Shown here in pieces: positions 10,111 to 21,468 of a DNA stretch of 64,000 nucleotides. Source of the stretch: Polytrichum commune. Lineage: Eukaryota > Streptophyta > Polytrichopsida > Polytrichales > Polytrichaceae. Within the stretch, counting starts at the first letter, position 1, and every line of letters starts with the position of its first letter. The stretch lies in contig OX485809.1 in the NCBI GenBank assembly GCA_950295325.1, positions 33,244,144 to 33,308,143 on the forward strand, in the 5' to 3' direction. A model generated the notes under the pieces. That model searched no databases. It worked only from the letters and a program-made list of their open reading frames with translations, and had not been told where the DNA came from. The position numbers were made by a program, and so were the translations under genes.

Positions 10111-10251
10111 GTAGTCAGAAAAGTAACCATTCAAGACCCATCTAATGTTACCTTTAGAGACTCAACCCTCCACTATGTCACTTAATTGTAAGTGAAAGTC
10201 CAGTTCTTGTCATGCAACATAAGAAGCTTCCAGAGACTCAAAAACCAGCCA

Positions 10252-10265
10252 GGGTTTAGGGTTTA
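10252..10265. promoter_or_regulatory. telo-box-like element upstream of the MAM33-like gene
   Basis: GGGTTTAGGGTTTA (reverse complement TAAACCCTAAACCC) lies about 160 bp before the start codon, followed by a pyrimidine-rich leader. Telo-boxes are common in plant promoters of translation and housekeeping genes. Its activity here is inferred. Confidence 0.55.
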
Positions 10266-10421
10266 AGCCCTGTCTCCTCTCTCCGTCCTTGCCCTGTTCT
10301 TCTTCTTCTTGCAGCCTCCCTTTCCTCGCTGCACGCATTGCAAAGCATCACCCGATCCAACGGAGTTGCAGTCAGTAATACTGCGATCATTTGTGTGTGT
10401 AATTCAATCCAATCCTATCCA

Positions 10422-13400
10422 ATGGCCGCAGCAGCGATGATTTTGAGAAGGGCAGCAGGGCCCGCTCGGAGGGCAGCATGGAAGTTGATGTCGGAGCCCC
10501 AGCACACGGTGATGGTGGCAAGGGCATCAGCAGCTCCGGTAATGCAGAGATGTCAAAACACTCCTCTGCGTTTCGCCAGCACTGCGAGGGAGGCGGCAGC
10601 TGGCCAGGACAGCGCCTTGCTGCGTGTTCTCAAGAGCGAAATTGATCACGAGGCCGAGGAGTACGAGCCCTCCAGGGTAAACTTCTCTTTACTTTGGTTT
10701 GCTTGGATCTTTCTTTTTGAAGTTGGCTTTGTGACATTGCTTTCCAAGTTTTGCTTCGGTGTCTGTTCCTGTGGGATCCTAAATGTTGCCCCTGGGAAGT
10801 TCATTTGCCTCCAATTTTGATTCTTTCCTGGACATAGGATGCCAAGTTAAGTAGGAAAGATGGAATATTTTGAAGGGATCGTGCAGGATGGTGGCTGGGC
10901 AATCGAAGCTCGCATTTAACTCTGTCTGAAGCACTTTAAAAAATCTTTGAAGCAAGCTTTGTGAACTCATTCCTAATTTTGCTTCGGGGTCTGTTCCTAT
11001 GGGATCCAAATTGTAGCTGCTGGGAGGCCTTTAGGTCTTTGAGTTTCAATGTCTGTCCTGCACGCAGGGAACACACACAAGTTAAGCAGATAGGAGGGAA
11101 TTCTCGAAGGTTTTTTTTGTATGATGGCGGCTGGGCAATCAAAGCTCTCGTTTTTCTCTATCTTTACCATGAAAATTTTAAAGGATTCCTTTTGGCTTTT
11201 AGAGGACGTGCTTACATGTAATAGAATGCTCGACAGAATAGTATTTCACTTTCTGGTATCTTCTCTTTGAAGCAAGCTTTGTGAAGTTATGCCTCGGTGT
11301 TAGTTCCGGTGGGATCCAAAATGTTGCTGGTGGAATTTCCTTGAGTTCTATTTCTTTCCTTTACACAGGGAAGCGAAGTTAAGCAGAAAGGTGGTAATCT
11401 TGGAAGGGTATTGTGCATGATGGGGGCTGGGCAATTCAATCTCGCCTGTTGTCCATGAAGTTTTATGGTTTATTCTATTTTATTTGTTTTTGGTTTTAGA
11501 GGACGTTTTTGAATCGATAAGAAAGCATTTCGCTTTCTGGTTTCAAAATGTAGCACTAACTATGGCAAGGTTCTTCTAGGCTTGATATTTTATTTAGGGT
11601 TAGGGGTTTGACTTCAATGCATGGTTGTTGCCCATCTTGCGGATCTTTTTCTCATTGACGACACGGACTTGGTGCTTATTATTTTGAGCCGGGCGGCAGC
11701 TTAATCCAATGTGATGGAAGTGATTTGCCACCTAAACATTGTGTTTAGGTGGTTAATGCGTACATGAAAGGATGTCATCGTAGTCTTGAGTAAAGATGGA
11801 GTCGCCTGACACAATCGGCAAACCAAAGAGTTTTATAACCCTTTGGGCTTGTGGAGATTTATAAAATTTTGAAATGTGCCGTCTACTCAAAATGGGCTCT
11901 CTTAATGTATACCAAATGTTTTGCACTCCACAGGGCTTAGCCAAAGGCCCACCACAGCCTTTTAAGCTGGAAGATAAAGCAGGGAAGCTTGAGGTCACAC
12001 TCCGAAGGTCATTTGGTGAAGAGGACATTACATTGACAGCAATGTTCCAGCCTGGTATGGGAGCTGAAGGAGACGAAGAAATGGAGGAGGATGAAGACAT
12101 GATTCCCGAGCAGAATGTGGTGCATCTGACTGTCTCCATTGCAAAGGGCCCAGACATGCCTGTTCTTGAATTTGGTTGTGTCTTGCAAAAGAATGACCTC
12201 TCTATTGGACATGTTCATTATGTGGAAGATAAATCTGCGAAAGAGCCAACTTTTGATGGACCAGACTTCACGTAAGCTCCCTATTTCATCTTTTCTTCTG
12301 ATTTTGTATTTCTGATCTCCATTTTCGGTGAGTTGATGTGGTTGACTAGGTTGAACATGACAGTGATATCACTATAGCATCAAGGAGCACTTTAAGATTG
12401 ATCAGCATAATTATGTTCCTGTTAGGGGAGTATTATTGAGTGTCTTGTATTTCTTTCTTTGTTGAAAGAAATAATCCATTAGAGTTAATTCTTCACCTCA
12501 ATGGATCTTTTGGTCGGGAGTTGGTTATTTTGCATAGAAAACCTTCATGTTTGGTAAGTTTTTGGTGCATGCTTGGAGTCTGTGTGGAGGTTTCAAGGAA
12601 GAACACTCTACATCGGTTCATTGAGGGTCAAACTCATTTTGGCATGCCCAAGGTGCTAAATTGAGTTTGGCCCTGAATGAAACAAAGTAGGTTGCTCTAT
12701 ATTCAAATTCAAGCAGCAACCCTACTTCAAGGGCATGTCTAGTGAAAATTAAATATTTTGGTTACTGCATAATAATTTTGTTTTGGCAACAAAAGTTTAC
12801 CTAATTTTGTGAACAATCAGGAACCAAAGTGCCTAAATCTTGAACACATTAATGCACCCCAAATTTAAGTAAAGGATTTATTTATTTTATTTATTTTATA
12901 ATTTCTCCAAATTGGTTTCTCCTTCACCAAAGTCCTCAAAAAATAGCTAAACTTTGGTGTAGGTGGCTGCCACAGGCAATCTCACCTTGGGTGAGGATCC
13001 ACTTCAAGAAAATGGCTAAAGATGTTTGGCACAAAGTAAATTGGGGTAACCATGTTGTGAGTTGATCATGTGATTTTATGATATGATTTGGTTGAGTTTA
13101 GGTTAAGATTTTTGGTTCTCAGGAATCCATGACTTGCCCATGTAAGCGGTTGACCTTGATTTGGCCATCTTGTGGGTTTATCTGGGATTTGGCATATGTG
13201 CGATTTGCTAACTTTTATTTAGAGTTTAGAATCTAGACATATGTAGGTGGAAGGTCGTAATGATTGCCTAATTCTAAAATAAATCTCTGTATGGGTGTTG
13301 GAAAAATAAGAAATTGCCACCAAGTCCCAGACCTGCTTGGCGCCTGCTTATAATAATTATCCGGCACACTACGTAGTACCGGACCTGGCCTTGAAGTATG

Positions 13401-13758
13401 GTACCTCCAAGGATGCACCACAAGTGGAAAGAAATCATTGATTTTTGTATGCAAAACAACCAATGGGAGTTCATAGGGAACTAATCCTGACAAAAAGTCA
13501 CATTAAGGATAACTCTAATGTCTGCTTGAGGTTATATATAAATCTTGAAGCAGTATATACCTGTGTTTTTAATATGAATTGGTGGTTTGTGGATTCAGGC
13601 AACTGGATGAACATCTCCAAAGGCAGTTTAAGAAGTATTTGGATGCAAGAGGCATCAATGAGGATCTTTCAAATTATTTGTTGGATCTGCTGGAAGACAA
13701 GGAGCAGCGTGAGTACCAGCGCTGGCTACAAAACGTCGAAGCATTCATTAGGAAGTGA
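10422..13758 (+). CDS. MAM33: mitochondrial glycoprotein (p32/MAM33) family protein
   Basis: Three exons join cleanly: 10422-10676, 11934-12271 and 13599-13758, giving 250 residues. Donors are GTAAAC and GTAAGC; acceptors are CCACAG and ATTCAG; phases agree (0 and 2). The first ATG at 10422 opens an Arg/Ala-rich presequence (MAAAAMILRRAAGPARRAA) as expected for mitochondrial import. The mature part has KSEIDHEAEEYEP, a beta-rich core with LEVTLRRSFGEEDITL, an acidic loop (GAEGDEEMEEDEDM, about residues 127-140) and the C-terminal helix ending RWLQNVEAFIRK, all features of the doughnut-shaped trimeric p32/MAM33 matrix proteins. Family members act in mitochondrial ribosome and oxidative-phosphorylation homeostasis; the exact role here is inferred. 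The length matches plant members (about 230-260). Intron 1 holds a degenerate threefold repeat. Confidence 0.92.
10718..11480 (+). repeat. degenerate threefold tandem repeat in MAM33 intron 1
   Basis: Units begin near 10718, 10948 and 11269. Shared landmarks are GCTTCGG(T/G)GTCTGTTCC, GTGGGATCC, AAGTTAAG(T/C)AG and GGCTGGGCAAT. Units are about 230-310 bp with indels. No coding role is seen. Confidence 0.7.
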
Positions 13759-15237
13759 TGATGTCATGCAAAGTTACCAGAAGTTTTAATCAGCCAGCTT
13801 TCTTAAAAATCATTGTAGGGAAGTGAGAATGCTCTTTAAAGACAAAATTTTCACAAATTATTTCAAGTTTCAGCATTCTTGGCACTGAAAGCAAGTGTAT
13901 GCCGAAGTGAAGTGCAGGGTTTACTAGCAGACTGATAGTAGTGCTTGTTCAAGGGCTAGAGCTTTGATATAATGGTCTTAAATAGCGTCCAGATTGGAAT
14001 TTGGGTCAACAAAGGAATGACAGTATAGAGTGAGCAAGAATGATGGCCTTTGAATCTCCTTAGGTTGGTGAGTTTCAGGCAAATTCTGGTCTCGATACAG
14101 GTAGAATGGCGTCTTGTATGGATCCTCATCACTTAGATACATACAGACCAATTTATGAGATACAATGTTTTGGTTGAATAGAAATTCATTTGTCTCACGC
14201 TCAAAAGTATTCCACTTGTTTTGGCTCACCAGTTGTATTGGATTGATATGCTACAACGTCAATGTAGATTGTGTTTGAAGTATGAAGCACTGAAGTCCCA
14301 ACTCTCTGTAAGCCAGAAAAGATTTGATGTCTCCTATTCTTTCAAGCTTTTAATCAACTTTGTTCTTTTGCAAATAGAAGCCAGTCTGCATATATGAAAC
14401 CATACAATCATATCAGAATTTCTTAATTGCATGGTATTGCTATGAAGACCTGCTGTACCAATACTTGGGTAACACAGGAATACAGTGATGTCATTAATCT
14501 TGACCATTCTGAAGAAAGTGGTAGTATCTTCATTGGCTCATAAAAAGCAGCTCAGAACTTCACATGGGTACATGTAAGTAGGGGGTTCTTGTTATTTCTT
14601 CTGTGTCTGACTTAAATGAACTGCACTATCTGTAATGATGTTGACCCATGGATGGACTTACTAGGACATCCTGATGTTTCCACATAAGTTACATGGGCAC
14701 CACTGAGTTCCGCGAAGGAGTACCTCAATGATACAGCAACCATAATACCCAGTGAAACTTTATATATATATAATTGACAATTAGGTAGCAGGATTCAGCA
14801 AGATTCTATGACAGTTAAACTTACATTCTGATAATCTTCTGAATTGTGCATTTGTAAATACTCAATCTTACTGGAATGAGTTGCTTCCTAGCTTATGTTG
14901 GGAAGAGACATGAATTCTGGAGAAATTCTACCACGCTCCATGATGCAACATAATCTATTAACATATGAGTAGTTGACGCTCTGTGTTCTCACCAACCTCT
15001 AGCTTCTGAAATACTAACTTGAATTCACTCAGCCACTAAAATTCGTGTTCTGTTCTGAACCTTATTGATGTCTAGGGAAGGTGGTCACTGGTGAGGCTTG
15101 GTGAGAGGAAATTGTCGTATTTGAGTGTACCTCTCATCCATCCAACATAAGAAGTTTGACCCTCTATAGTTTTGTGGTTGATTCATCTCAAAAGATTTCA
15201 ACTAGACTAATTCAAGGTCATCAATATTTAATTCATA
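13759..15237. other. 3' flank of MAM33 and intergenic sequence
   Basis: The 3' UTR presumably lies in the first few hundred bases; no clean AATAAA was seen close by. A (TA)n run sits at 14762-14771. 15100-15230 contains a dispersed motif (CTCTCATCCATCCAACATAAG) also seen near 23750 and 56320. No gene supported. Confidence 0.4.
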
Positions 15238-15945
15238 GGAGTGGATTCTTCAGTGGATACCCAAATGTCATGTGTGGGTCATTATGAATTTAAGCCTCCT
15301 ATATACGAGAAGTTTATAAAGAAAAATAAATGTATATGTATTAATTGCATGTTAGAAAATGGACTCATGTATTTATACTAAGTTTTTCAGTTTAATGTGT
15401 TAAATGCTTGCACTGCATATACAAGATATAAATCATAATTTAGATACGCCTTTATTATATGTGATATTCACTTTCACTTTCCAATGAGAAAGTCATTAAA
15501 ACATTTTTTCATTCATAGCATGTAACTCAATAATTGCATCAAACAAACAGAGACAAAAGCACAATATCTTAGCCGCAATATGGAGAGAAAAAACTCGAGG
15601 GAGCCCATGAGCAATCCCAATTTTGTAAATGCCTAGAATCCAAAATGCAAAACCCAATAAGAATGGATAGGGTAGTTATTGAGGACTGTTACCATATGAC
15701 AATAATGAATGAACTTATGAATTGGATGAAACTAACACATCTATTATCAAGTTTTCCTCTAAACCTTAGGGGCCCCTTTTGTACACCTACCTTTATTTCA
15801 TGATTCTTAAATTATAGCCTTTTTGGAGGTACACGCTAGAGAAAAATAATACCTCTCCCTTATACATATTATGTATGCTAATGCCTAAAATAATACCCCT
15901 TCTTACACTCACGTTAGTTCATACATGGTACGAAGAGTCCACCCC
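15238..15945. mobile_element. 700 bp element with inverted ends, unclassified
   Basis: The left end GGAGTGGATTCTTC is the inverted form of the right end GAAGAGTCCACCCC. The left half matches, inverted, 26310-26635 and 40840-41155. The right half matches, inverted, 29200-29345 and 38255-38430. The other copies contain only one half each. No target duplication was found. Confidence 0.4.
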
Positions 15946-16251
15946 GAAGCATTAATTGTGATTTCAAATCAACTAAAAGACCCAACCTCGAAGTTGCATA
16001 TGGATTTGGGACATTTGAAGTTAATTTGAATATCAAATCAACTAAAAGAAGCAACCTCTTGGTTGTATACTAATTCGGGATCTTTGAAATTGATTCCAAT
16101 GTCAAATTATCTAAAAGAAATGAACTCCCACCTGCATATTTTTAGTGCTTTTATTCTGGATGAAAGAGAGGTATGTTCGTATGTGATAATCTCCTCTGGC
16201 TGTGTGCCTCTGCCAATGAAGACAATGGTAGGATTAACTTCCATCTACAAG

Positions 16252-16632
16252 CACTACACTAAATATGATGTTTAGTGTCATGTGGTATTTGATGTCACTA
16301 TGGTAACTTTTTGGATTACACTTCTTATAAATAAGTTAACAAATATTGTCATGGATGATGGATGAGTTCATCCATTGGCCAAAACCCTGCCTTCTCTTGT
16401 CAGCCACTTGTGATGAAATATTGTCATGGATGATTGAAATTTGGATGAGAAATCACTTGGTAGATGACAGTAATTGCAACACCATAAATATGTAATCCCC
16501 CAAAAACATTTCAAAGAATGACAAATAATGTTGGATTAACATTTAGCGTTGGTGACACTATACTGCGGTTTACAATTAGTATTGAGCAAGACAAGTAGAA
16601 TTGGTGACACTAAATATCACATTTAGTGTAGT
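16252..16632 (+). mobile_element. family A MITE, complete copy
   Basis: Terminal inverted repeats of about 27 bp (left CTACACTAAATATGATGTTT, right end in reverse CTACACTAAATGTGATATTT) surround about 380 bp. Each terminal repeat is itself a palindrome around TTTAGTGT/ACACTAAA. It is non-coding and related to copies at 1-57, 20450, 53176, 53402 and 55120. No clear target duplication, so the superfamily is unassigned. Confidence 0.75.
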
Positions 16633-17816
16633 AGAAATATGGTACCCACATGACATGACCATGCAACACGATATGACTAGGATGATAGGTCTAAACAACC
16701 AAGTCATCCAAAATACATGCAAAGAGTCATGGATAACCGGTCATTTCGTGTTCGATGGTCGTGTCATGCAGGTACCACATGTCTACGAGGACATGTCTAC
16801 AAGGACATTTAAAGTCCATTTAGTCAACCACTGATTATGATCCGAATTGGACTCTTTTCCAAATTGTCTCGGATGAGGCATTCTTCAACAGAATGTCTAG
16901 AAATTGTGACCAAGAAGGCATTATCATCTAAACATGTTTCCAACCCATCAAGTGTACTGAATGTCTCAAATGTGGACACTAAACAGCCAAAATCCCATTA
17001 GTATCAAAAACTACAACTGTACTTGCCTACCTAGTTGTTGTAAAAACTCCATCTGGTTGCTGAATGTACTGAGTCATGAGTGTTAAGAATTAATTAGCAT
17101 GTAGTGAGTTGCGACTCACATTTACGAGTTACTGAGTTTTATCTGGCTTCAGTAAAAGATTGAGTTGCTCAAGCTCTTTGGAAACTTAATTGCTTCTTGT
17201 CATGCCCCAACGAATTGTACAGCTCACAATTCAATTGACATGTTCCTACTTTCTTTTGGCCTCTGCAATCTTGACTATGGATCTGCAGTCCTGGCAGCTC
17301 AGAATCATCAGGATTGTGGATATATAGTCCTAATTTTCAGGAGTATTCATGGTTTCCGAGACTCAGAAAATCACACTGCCAACTTGGATCAATTTAAAAA
17401 CGTCACACGATTTAGGTCTAACGGCCAAGTCATTCATACATAATACATGCAAAGATTCACATCACATTACCACATGCATAATAGATCTACCTAGAACAAC
17501 CTGGTGAGTGCACATTATAATGATAGTTTTAACATGTGAATCCTGACATATATTTAATGGTACAAAGAGCCAATTAATTTTGCCCATCCCTTTGTCATGC
17601 CGTCCAGAACCGCTCTTACAAATACATTGATTATGTATCTATGTCACAACTAAGTAGTGTAATTAGTATCTACATGACAATACAAACACCACCATCAATG
17701 TCTCATAATTTCACTAATCACATCCCTGCCTCGTCAAACTTTAAACACTGCACACAGATCACTAACTTGTCGAATTGAACCCTCTAATTGAAATTGATTT
17801 TTGCTGGAACTCTCGC
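16633..17816. other. intergenic, no gene seen
   Basis: No reading frame with recognisable similarity. Short repeats such as GGTCTAAACAACCAAGTCAT (16690) and GGTCTAACGGCCAAGTCAT (17415) suggest old dispersed repeats. Confidence 0.4.
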
Positions 17817-18311
17817 TCACCCATGGTGGCACAGAGATTTGTCATGCTTGTTGTTGGCACAAGGTGCAGTGTAGTCATCTGTTTGGGCCACCAATTCTCT
17901 CCCCTCTGCCATCACATAAGTTTCTACATGGTTGCTTTCATCCGCCAAATTCATAGCCGGCTTCAAACTGACCTCCTGCTGCTCTGAAGTCACAATTAGT
18001 TTCCGTGCAGGTACCAAGGTCATTGAACCGTCCTCCATCTCTACCTATTGTGCAAACGAGAACAAAAGTTTACTATCATTTGGCTTACCTTGCTTACAAA
18101 ATGCACCCATATGAAAGGAAACCTTGTACTGCTTGGAGGTTGTATCCAAGGGTACTGCAAGATAAGGTAGATGTGCCTTAGACAGATATGTTTCTCTCTG
18201 CATCCACTTCTTGTAGGCTATGAAACATGCAATTAGTGCAAGATGATTAGCAATTTTAAAATCCAAATCTTGCACATAGCCATTTGCCTCATAGTTTTTG
18301 GAGCTGGCCAT
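17817..18311 (-). pseudogene. unidentified minus-strand reading frame, interrupted by one amber
   Basis: From the ATG at 18311 the minus strand is open for 88 codons (MASSKNYEANGYVQDLDFKI onward, including LALIACFIAYKKWMQRE), meets TAG at 18045-18047, and continues in the same frame for 75 codons (MEDGSMTLVPARKLIVTSEQ onward) to 17817. I do not recognise the family. Part of it lies in a block paralogous to 60588-60985, where the related frame is shifted and stopped. It could be a decayed gene or a chance frame; the sequence TAG-GTAGAG at the stop could also act as a splice donor. Confidence 0.3.
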
Positions 18312-18550
18312 ATGAATATCTTATTCATTATCAAACTGAAGATTCTTGTGCTCATTAAATGGTCATACAGGTCTCCCAATCATGTTGACTATCGAACCTA
18401 GTATGATTAGCATATTTTGAGCACGTAGATTGATCTCTTATTAAACATGTCTTTTTGGTGCCAGTTCTTAGACCCCCACTAACCACATACCACTTAAATA
18501 TAAGTGTCCAGATTATCGATGTGTCAGATTTGGGCATGTCTACCTTTCAA
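18150..18550 (+). repeat. block paralogous to the phytocyanin 3' flank
   Basis: Starting at TAAGGTAGATGTG, this block aligns colinearly with 60586-60985: shared landmarks include CTCTGCATCCACTTCT, GCATGCAATTAGTG, CATATGAATA and GGCA(T/C)GTC. Divergence is substantial with small indels. It indicates an ancient segmental or element-borne duplication. Confidence 0.7.
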
Positions 18551-19009
18551 GAGCCCATGGCCTGAATGTACAAGACCTAGATCTCGCGTGTATCACAGAT
18601 AAATCCACACGAATTCCATCTGTAGCTAATCATACTAAAGAATGTGATCTGTGTAGAAACTAAACCCCCAAAGACCAGGTCGAACGCTGCAAGTATGTAC
18701 CTGCATGTTACTCCGAAGTGGAAGTACCACTTTATCTTTCTGTAGACCTGCAAGAACATTCCACAAAGGATTAGTATAGCATAGTGCCCATTGATTAAGT
18801 TGTCAGTCCTTTCTATACCTGGAACTAAGTCAGCTCATACTCACACATCTAAGCCCAGTTTTATTGCACTACTGTAACTCTTCCAAGCTTATCACTAAGA
18901 ACCTAATCAATGTACTCTTCTGCGGACACTCCAGGAATACAGGCTGCTAGCTGCTGCAAGACTAATTAGGTTGCAATGCAGTTGTGATGATGTTGATCGA
19001 GTTATGTAA
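18551..19009. other. intergenic, no gene seen
   Basis: No supported frame or repeat structure noted. Confidence 0.35.
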
Positions 19010-19335
19010 CGTGTAAGGCTCTATGTAAGGGGGACTATATCCAGAACCCTAGTTAACTGAACCAGAACTCCACTCGTAAGATAGTGCACATGTAAAGCGC
19101 AATGTTCCGTGTTAATGGAACTAAGCTAAGATATAGAGAACTCTAGTTCTCTTGGGCGCGGGAAGAGCCTTAAAAGCGGAGAGGAGGGGAGCATGAGGGC
19201 ATTCATTCATTGTTCCTCATCTTCATGTCGTTTTCTTCTAAACCTCCTCTCCATAGCTCATGGTTTGGATGTGTTCATGCCACATAAACTCCTCTAGACT
19301 TGCAGAATGTAGCAAATTACTTTTAGGTTGGGCAG
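19010..19335. repeat. diverged duplicate, copy 1 (copy 2 at 19895-20240)
   Basis: Both copies share GGGACTA, AGCGGAGAGGAG, CATTGTTCCTCATCTTCATG and a following CTCCATAGC...GG stretch, in the same orientation about 890 bp apart. Copy 1 includes the 3' part of the small minus-strand frame at 19238-19501. Confidence 0.6.
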
Positions 19336-19501
19336 CTGACACAGAAGGAGTCGCAGCAAGAGACACGAGCACGGTGGTGCACATTGCGAGCACGACTATG
19401 AATCTTTTAGCGATGTGAGAGGATTTGGATGTTGCAGAGCCAGCAGCCCCATCATGTTGCAGGGCACAGCTATAAGTTCCCATCCTCCTGCAGCTCCTCA
19501 T
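19238..19501 (-). CDS. hypothetical small secreted protein
   Basis: An 87-codon frame on the minus strand starting ATG at 19501. A basic and Ser-rich N-terminus is followed by a hydrophobic segment (FIVVLAMCTTVLVSLAA, residues 34-50) and a small-residue stretch TPSVSA (51-56) that would suit signal cleavage, leaving about 31 residues (AQPKSNLLHSASLEEF onward). Such a layout resembles plant peptide-hormone precursors, but I recognise no known family motif. The duplicate downstream (19895-20240) does not keep the frame. It could be a chance frame. No introns or promoter elements were identified. Confidence 0.3.
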   Translation of the reverse strand: MRSCRRMGTYSCALQHDGAAGSATSKSSHIAKRFIVVLAMCTTVLVSLAATPSVSAAQPKSNLLHSASLEEFMWHEHIQTMSYGEEV

Positions 19502-19894
19502 CTAATTTCTTCGCAGTACTTCTATCCTATCTGCAGCTAGCCTGTCTGTACTGCATTCAATGACCGATCGGCATAAGAGACTTGATCAATCCTGATGCGA
19601 GATTAATTGTAGGAACCGACTTCATGCATCAAGAGTCAGCATAAAGGTTGACTTGCCTTCTATACTCTATACTCTCTGTTCCTGCATGCATGCTGCAAGC
19701 CTACTCCAACCCCCTCGCTTTTCTTTCCTCCAGTACCTGCTTGTGATGACTCCCGTGCAAACTTGACTTGAAAAGGACTACTCACTCCTCAATTCCATCG
19801 GTGCCCACCCAAAGAATTAGAATCATCAGGTCATGTACTTAGTCAAACCTGCCTACTGTTTTCACAATGGGGTGGCAGCCATGTCTATGTGTGC

Positions 19895-20240
19895 AATTGT
19901 AACGCGTGCGGTAAATTCATGTAAAAGGGACTACATTAAGAATTCTAGTTACCTGAACTGGAACTTCACGCGTACGATATTACTGTGCATATTATCTGCA
20001 AACGAAACTCAGCTCAAAACACGAAGGAGTTTTGGAACTTGTTCTCTGAGGCACAGGGGAAATTACTGTAGAAGCGGAGAGGAGAGGAACATGCAGTCGG
20101 TCATTGTTCCTCATCTTCATGTTGTTTTTCTCTCCGCAAGCCTCCTGATCTCCATAGCCCGTGGTTGGGTGGCGCGTGCCGCATAAAACTGCTCTAGTTC
20201 TGCATACTGCAACAATTCCTAAGGCGGGCGGCCTGCAACT
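19895..20240. repeat. diverged duplicate, copy 2
   Basis: Second copy of the 19010-19335 segment, with the minus-strand frame destroyed by stops and indels. Confidence 0.6.
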
Positions 20241-20449
20241 TGTGTGTCATGTGTCTCACTTCCCACGTTTACCACTACTCCGTACGCGAGCGCACATCTG
20301 CTCCGGTAGCTTGACAATCCGATCGTCTTCACTTCTCCTTCTCATCCCTCCAAACCCACCATCAACAGCAACACCTTTGGACTTTACTTGGATTAAGCTT
20401 TTTTCAGTTCTACGCATCTCCTGATTATCAATCTCATCCAGCAGCTCGC

Positions 20450-20834
20450 TACACTAATTATGATATTTAGTATCACAAGATCTCTTTGTCTTGCTCAATA
20501 CTAATTGTAAACCGCGGTGTTGTGTCACCAACACTAAATGTCAACCCGACATTGTTTGTCATTTTCTTGTAAATGTTTTGGGGGATAATAGATTTATAGG
20601 TGTTGCAATTACTGCCACTTACCAAGTGATTTTTCATCCAGATTTCAATCATCCACAACAATGTTTCATCACAAGTTGTTGACAAGAGAAGGTAGGGTTT
20701 TGGCCAATGGATGAATTCATCCATCATCCATGACAATATGTTCACTTATTCATAAGAAGTGTCATATGAAAAGTTAGCATAGTGACATATATATCATATG
20801 ACATATGACACTAAATATCATATTAAGTGTAGCA
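20450..20834 (-). mobile_element. family A MITE, complete copy, reverse orientation
   Basis: Left end CTACACTAATTATGATATTT and right end ATCATATTAAGTGTAG are inverted. The interior matches 16252-16632 in reverse throughout (for example GGATGAATTCATCCATCATC). Near the right end a short local duplication of CATATGACA has occurred. Confidence 0.75.
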
Positions 20835-20885
20835 TTGGACAAAGTGGATCCCCTTCATAGATTGTTGATTATCATCAACAATTAA

Positions 20886-21043
20886 TAGCCCACCAACACT
20901 TATTGGTGTGGACCACCAATGAATGGCTCCTATTAGTAGGGGCTACTTTGAGCTCCATTTTGACCAGTGAGAGACATTTGATGTAACCAGTGCTAATAGA
21001 AACCGTTCATTGGCAGCCTGCACCAGTAAGTGTAGGTGGACTA
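20886..21043. mobile_element. short foldback element, about 50 bp arms
   Basis: TAGCCCACCAACACTTATTG (left) pairs with the inverted TAGTCCACCTACACTTACTG (right); the pairing continues to CTATTAG on both arms, with a loop of about 56 bp. Non-coding. Confidence 0.55.
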
Positions 21044-21331
21044 TAAGTTAACCCCAACGTACTTGAGCTCGACAAGGACTCACTTGTCAATCCATCACTA
21101 CCACCAAAGGTCTCGTAATTATCAAAGCAGCTACCATGTTCACATGCAATGGGGTGACATATAGTTGTGAACTAAGTTGTGTGTATACCGCCACCTGTCA
21201 GTTAGGCTTGGGTTAGTTGTTGCCAAGTGTGTGTCTCACCAGCTCTCAATTTTACTACCACACCTGCCTGCCTTGGTATCTTCACAATTTCATAAGTTAG
21301 CACAAACAATTCCACCTTCCCTCATGCTCCA

Positions 21332-21468
21332 ATCACACCAAACTTTTTGTCCAGTTTTAGCCATGAAATTGCTCAGGATTATGTTCAGAAATAGATGTTG
21401 GCCCACCACTTTTCACACTATTACAGCCGGAGATGCCGATGGATGGTGCCAGAAGCGGCTGGTGTGAT
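21332..21468 (+). mobile_element. family B MITE, 137 bp
   Basis: Begins ATCACACCA and ends TGGTGTGAT, with interior ATAGATGTTGGCCCACCACT and CACACTATTACAGCCGG. The same 137-138 bp unit occurs at 35482, 35636 and 52678. Conserved bases outside the inverted ends (CTCATGCCCC on the left, CCCCTCA on the right) suggest the true element is slightly longer. Confidence 0.7.

Noticed and set aside
10338-10421. N-terminal extension of the MAM33-like protein upstream of the ATG at 10422
   Set aside because: The frame is open but contains no ATG; the presequence starting at 10422 is a typical mitochondrial import signal.
20473-20745. Minus-strand 90-codon frame
   Set aside because: It lies inside a family A MITE copy and is not kept open in the other copies.
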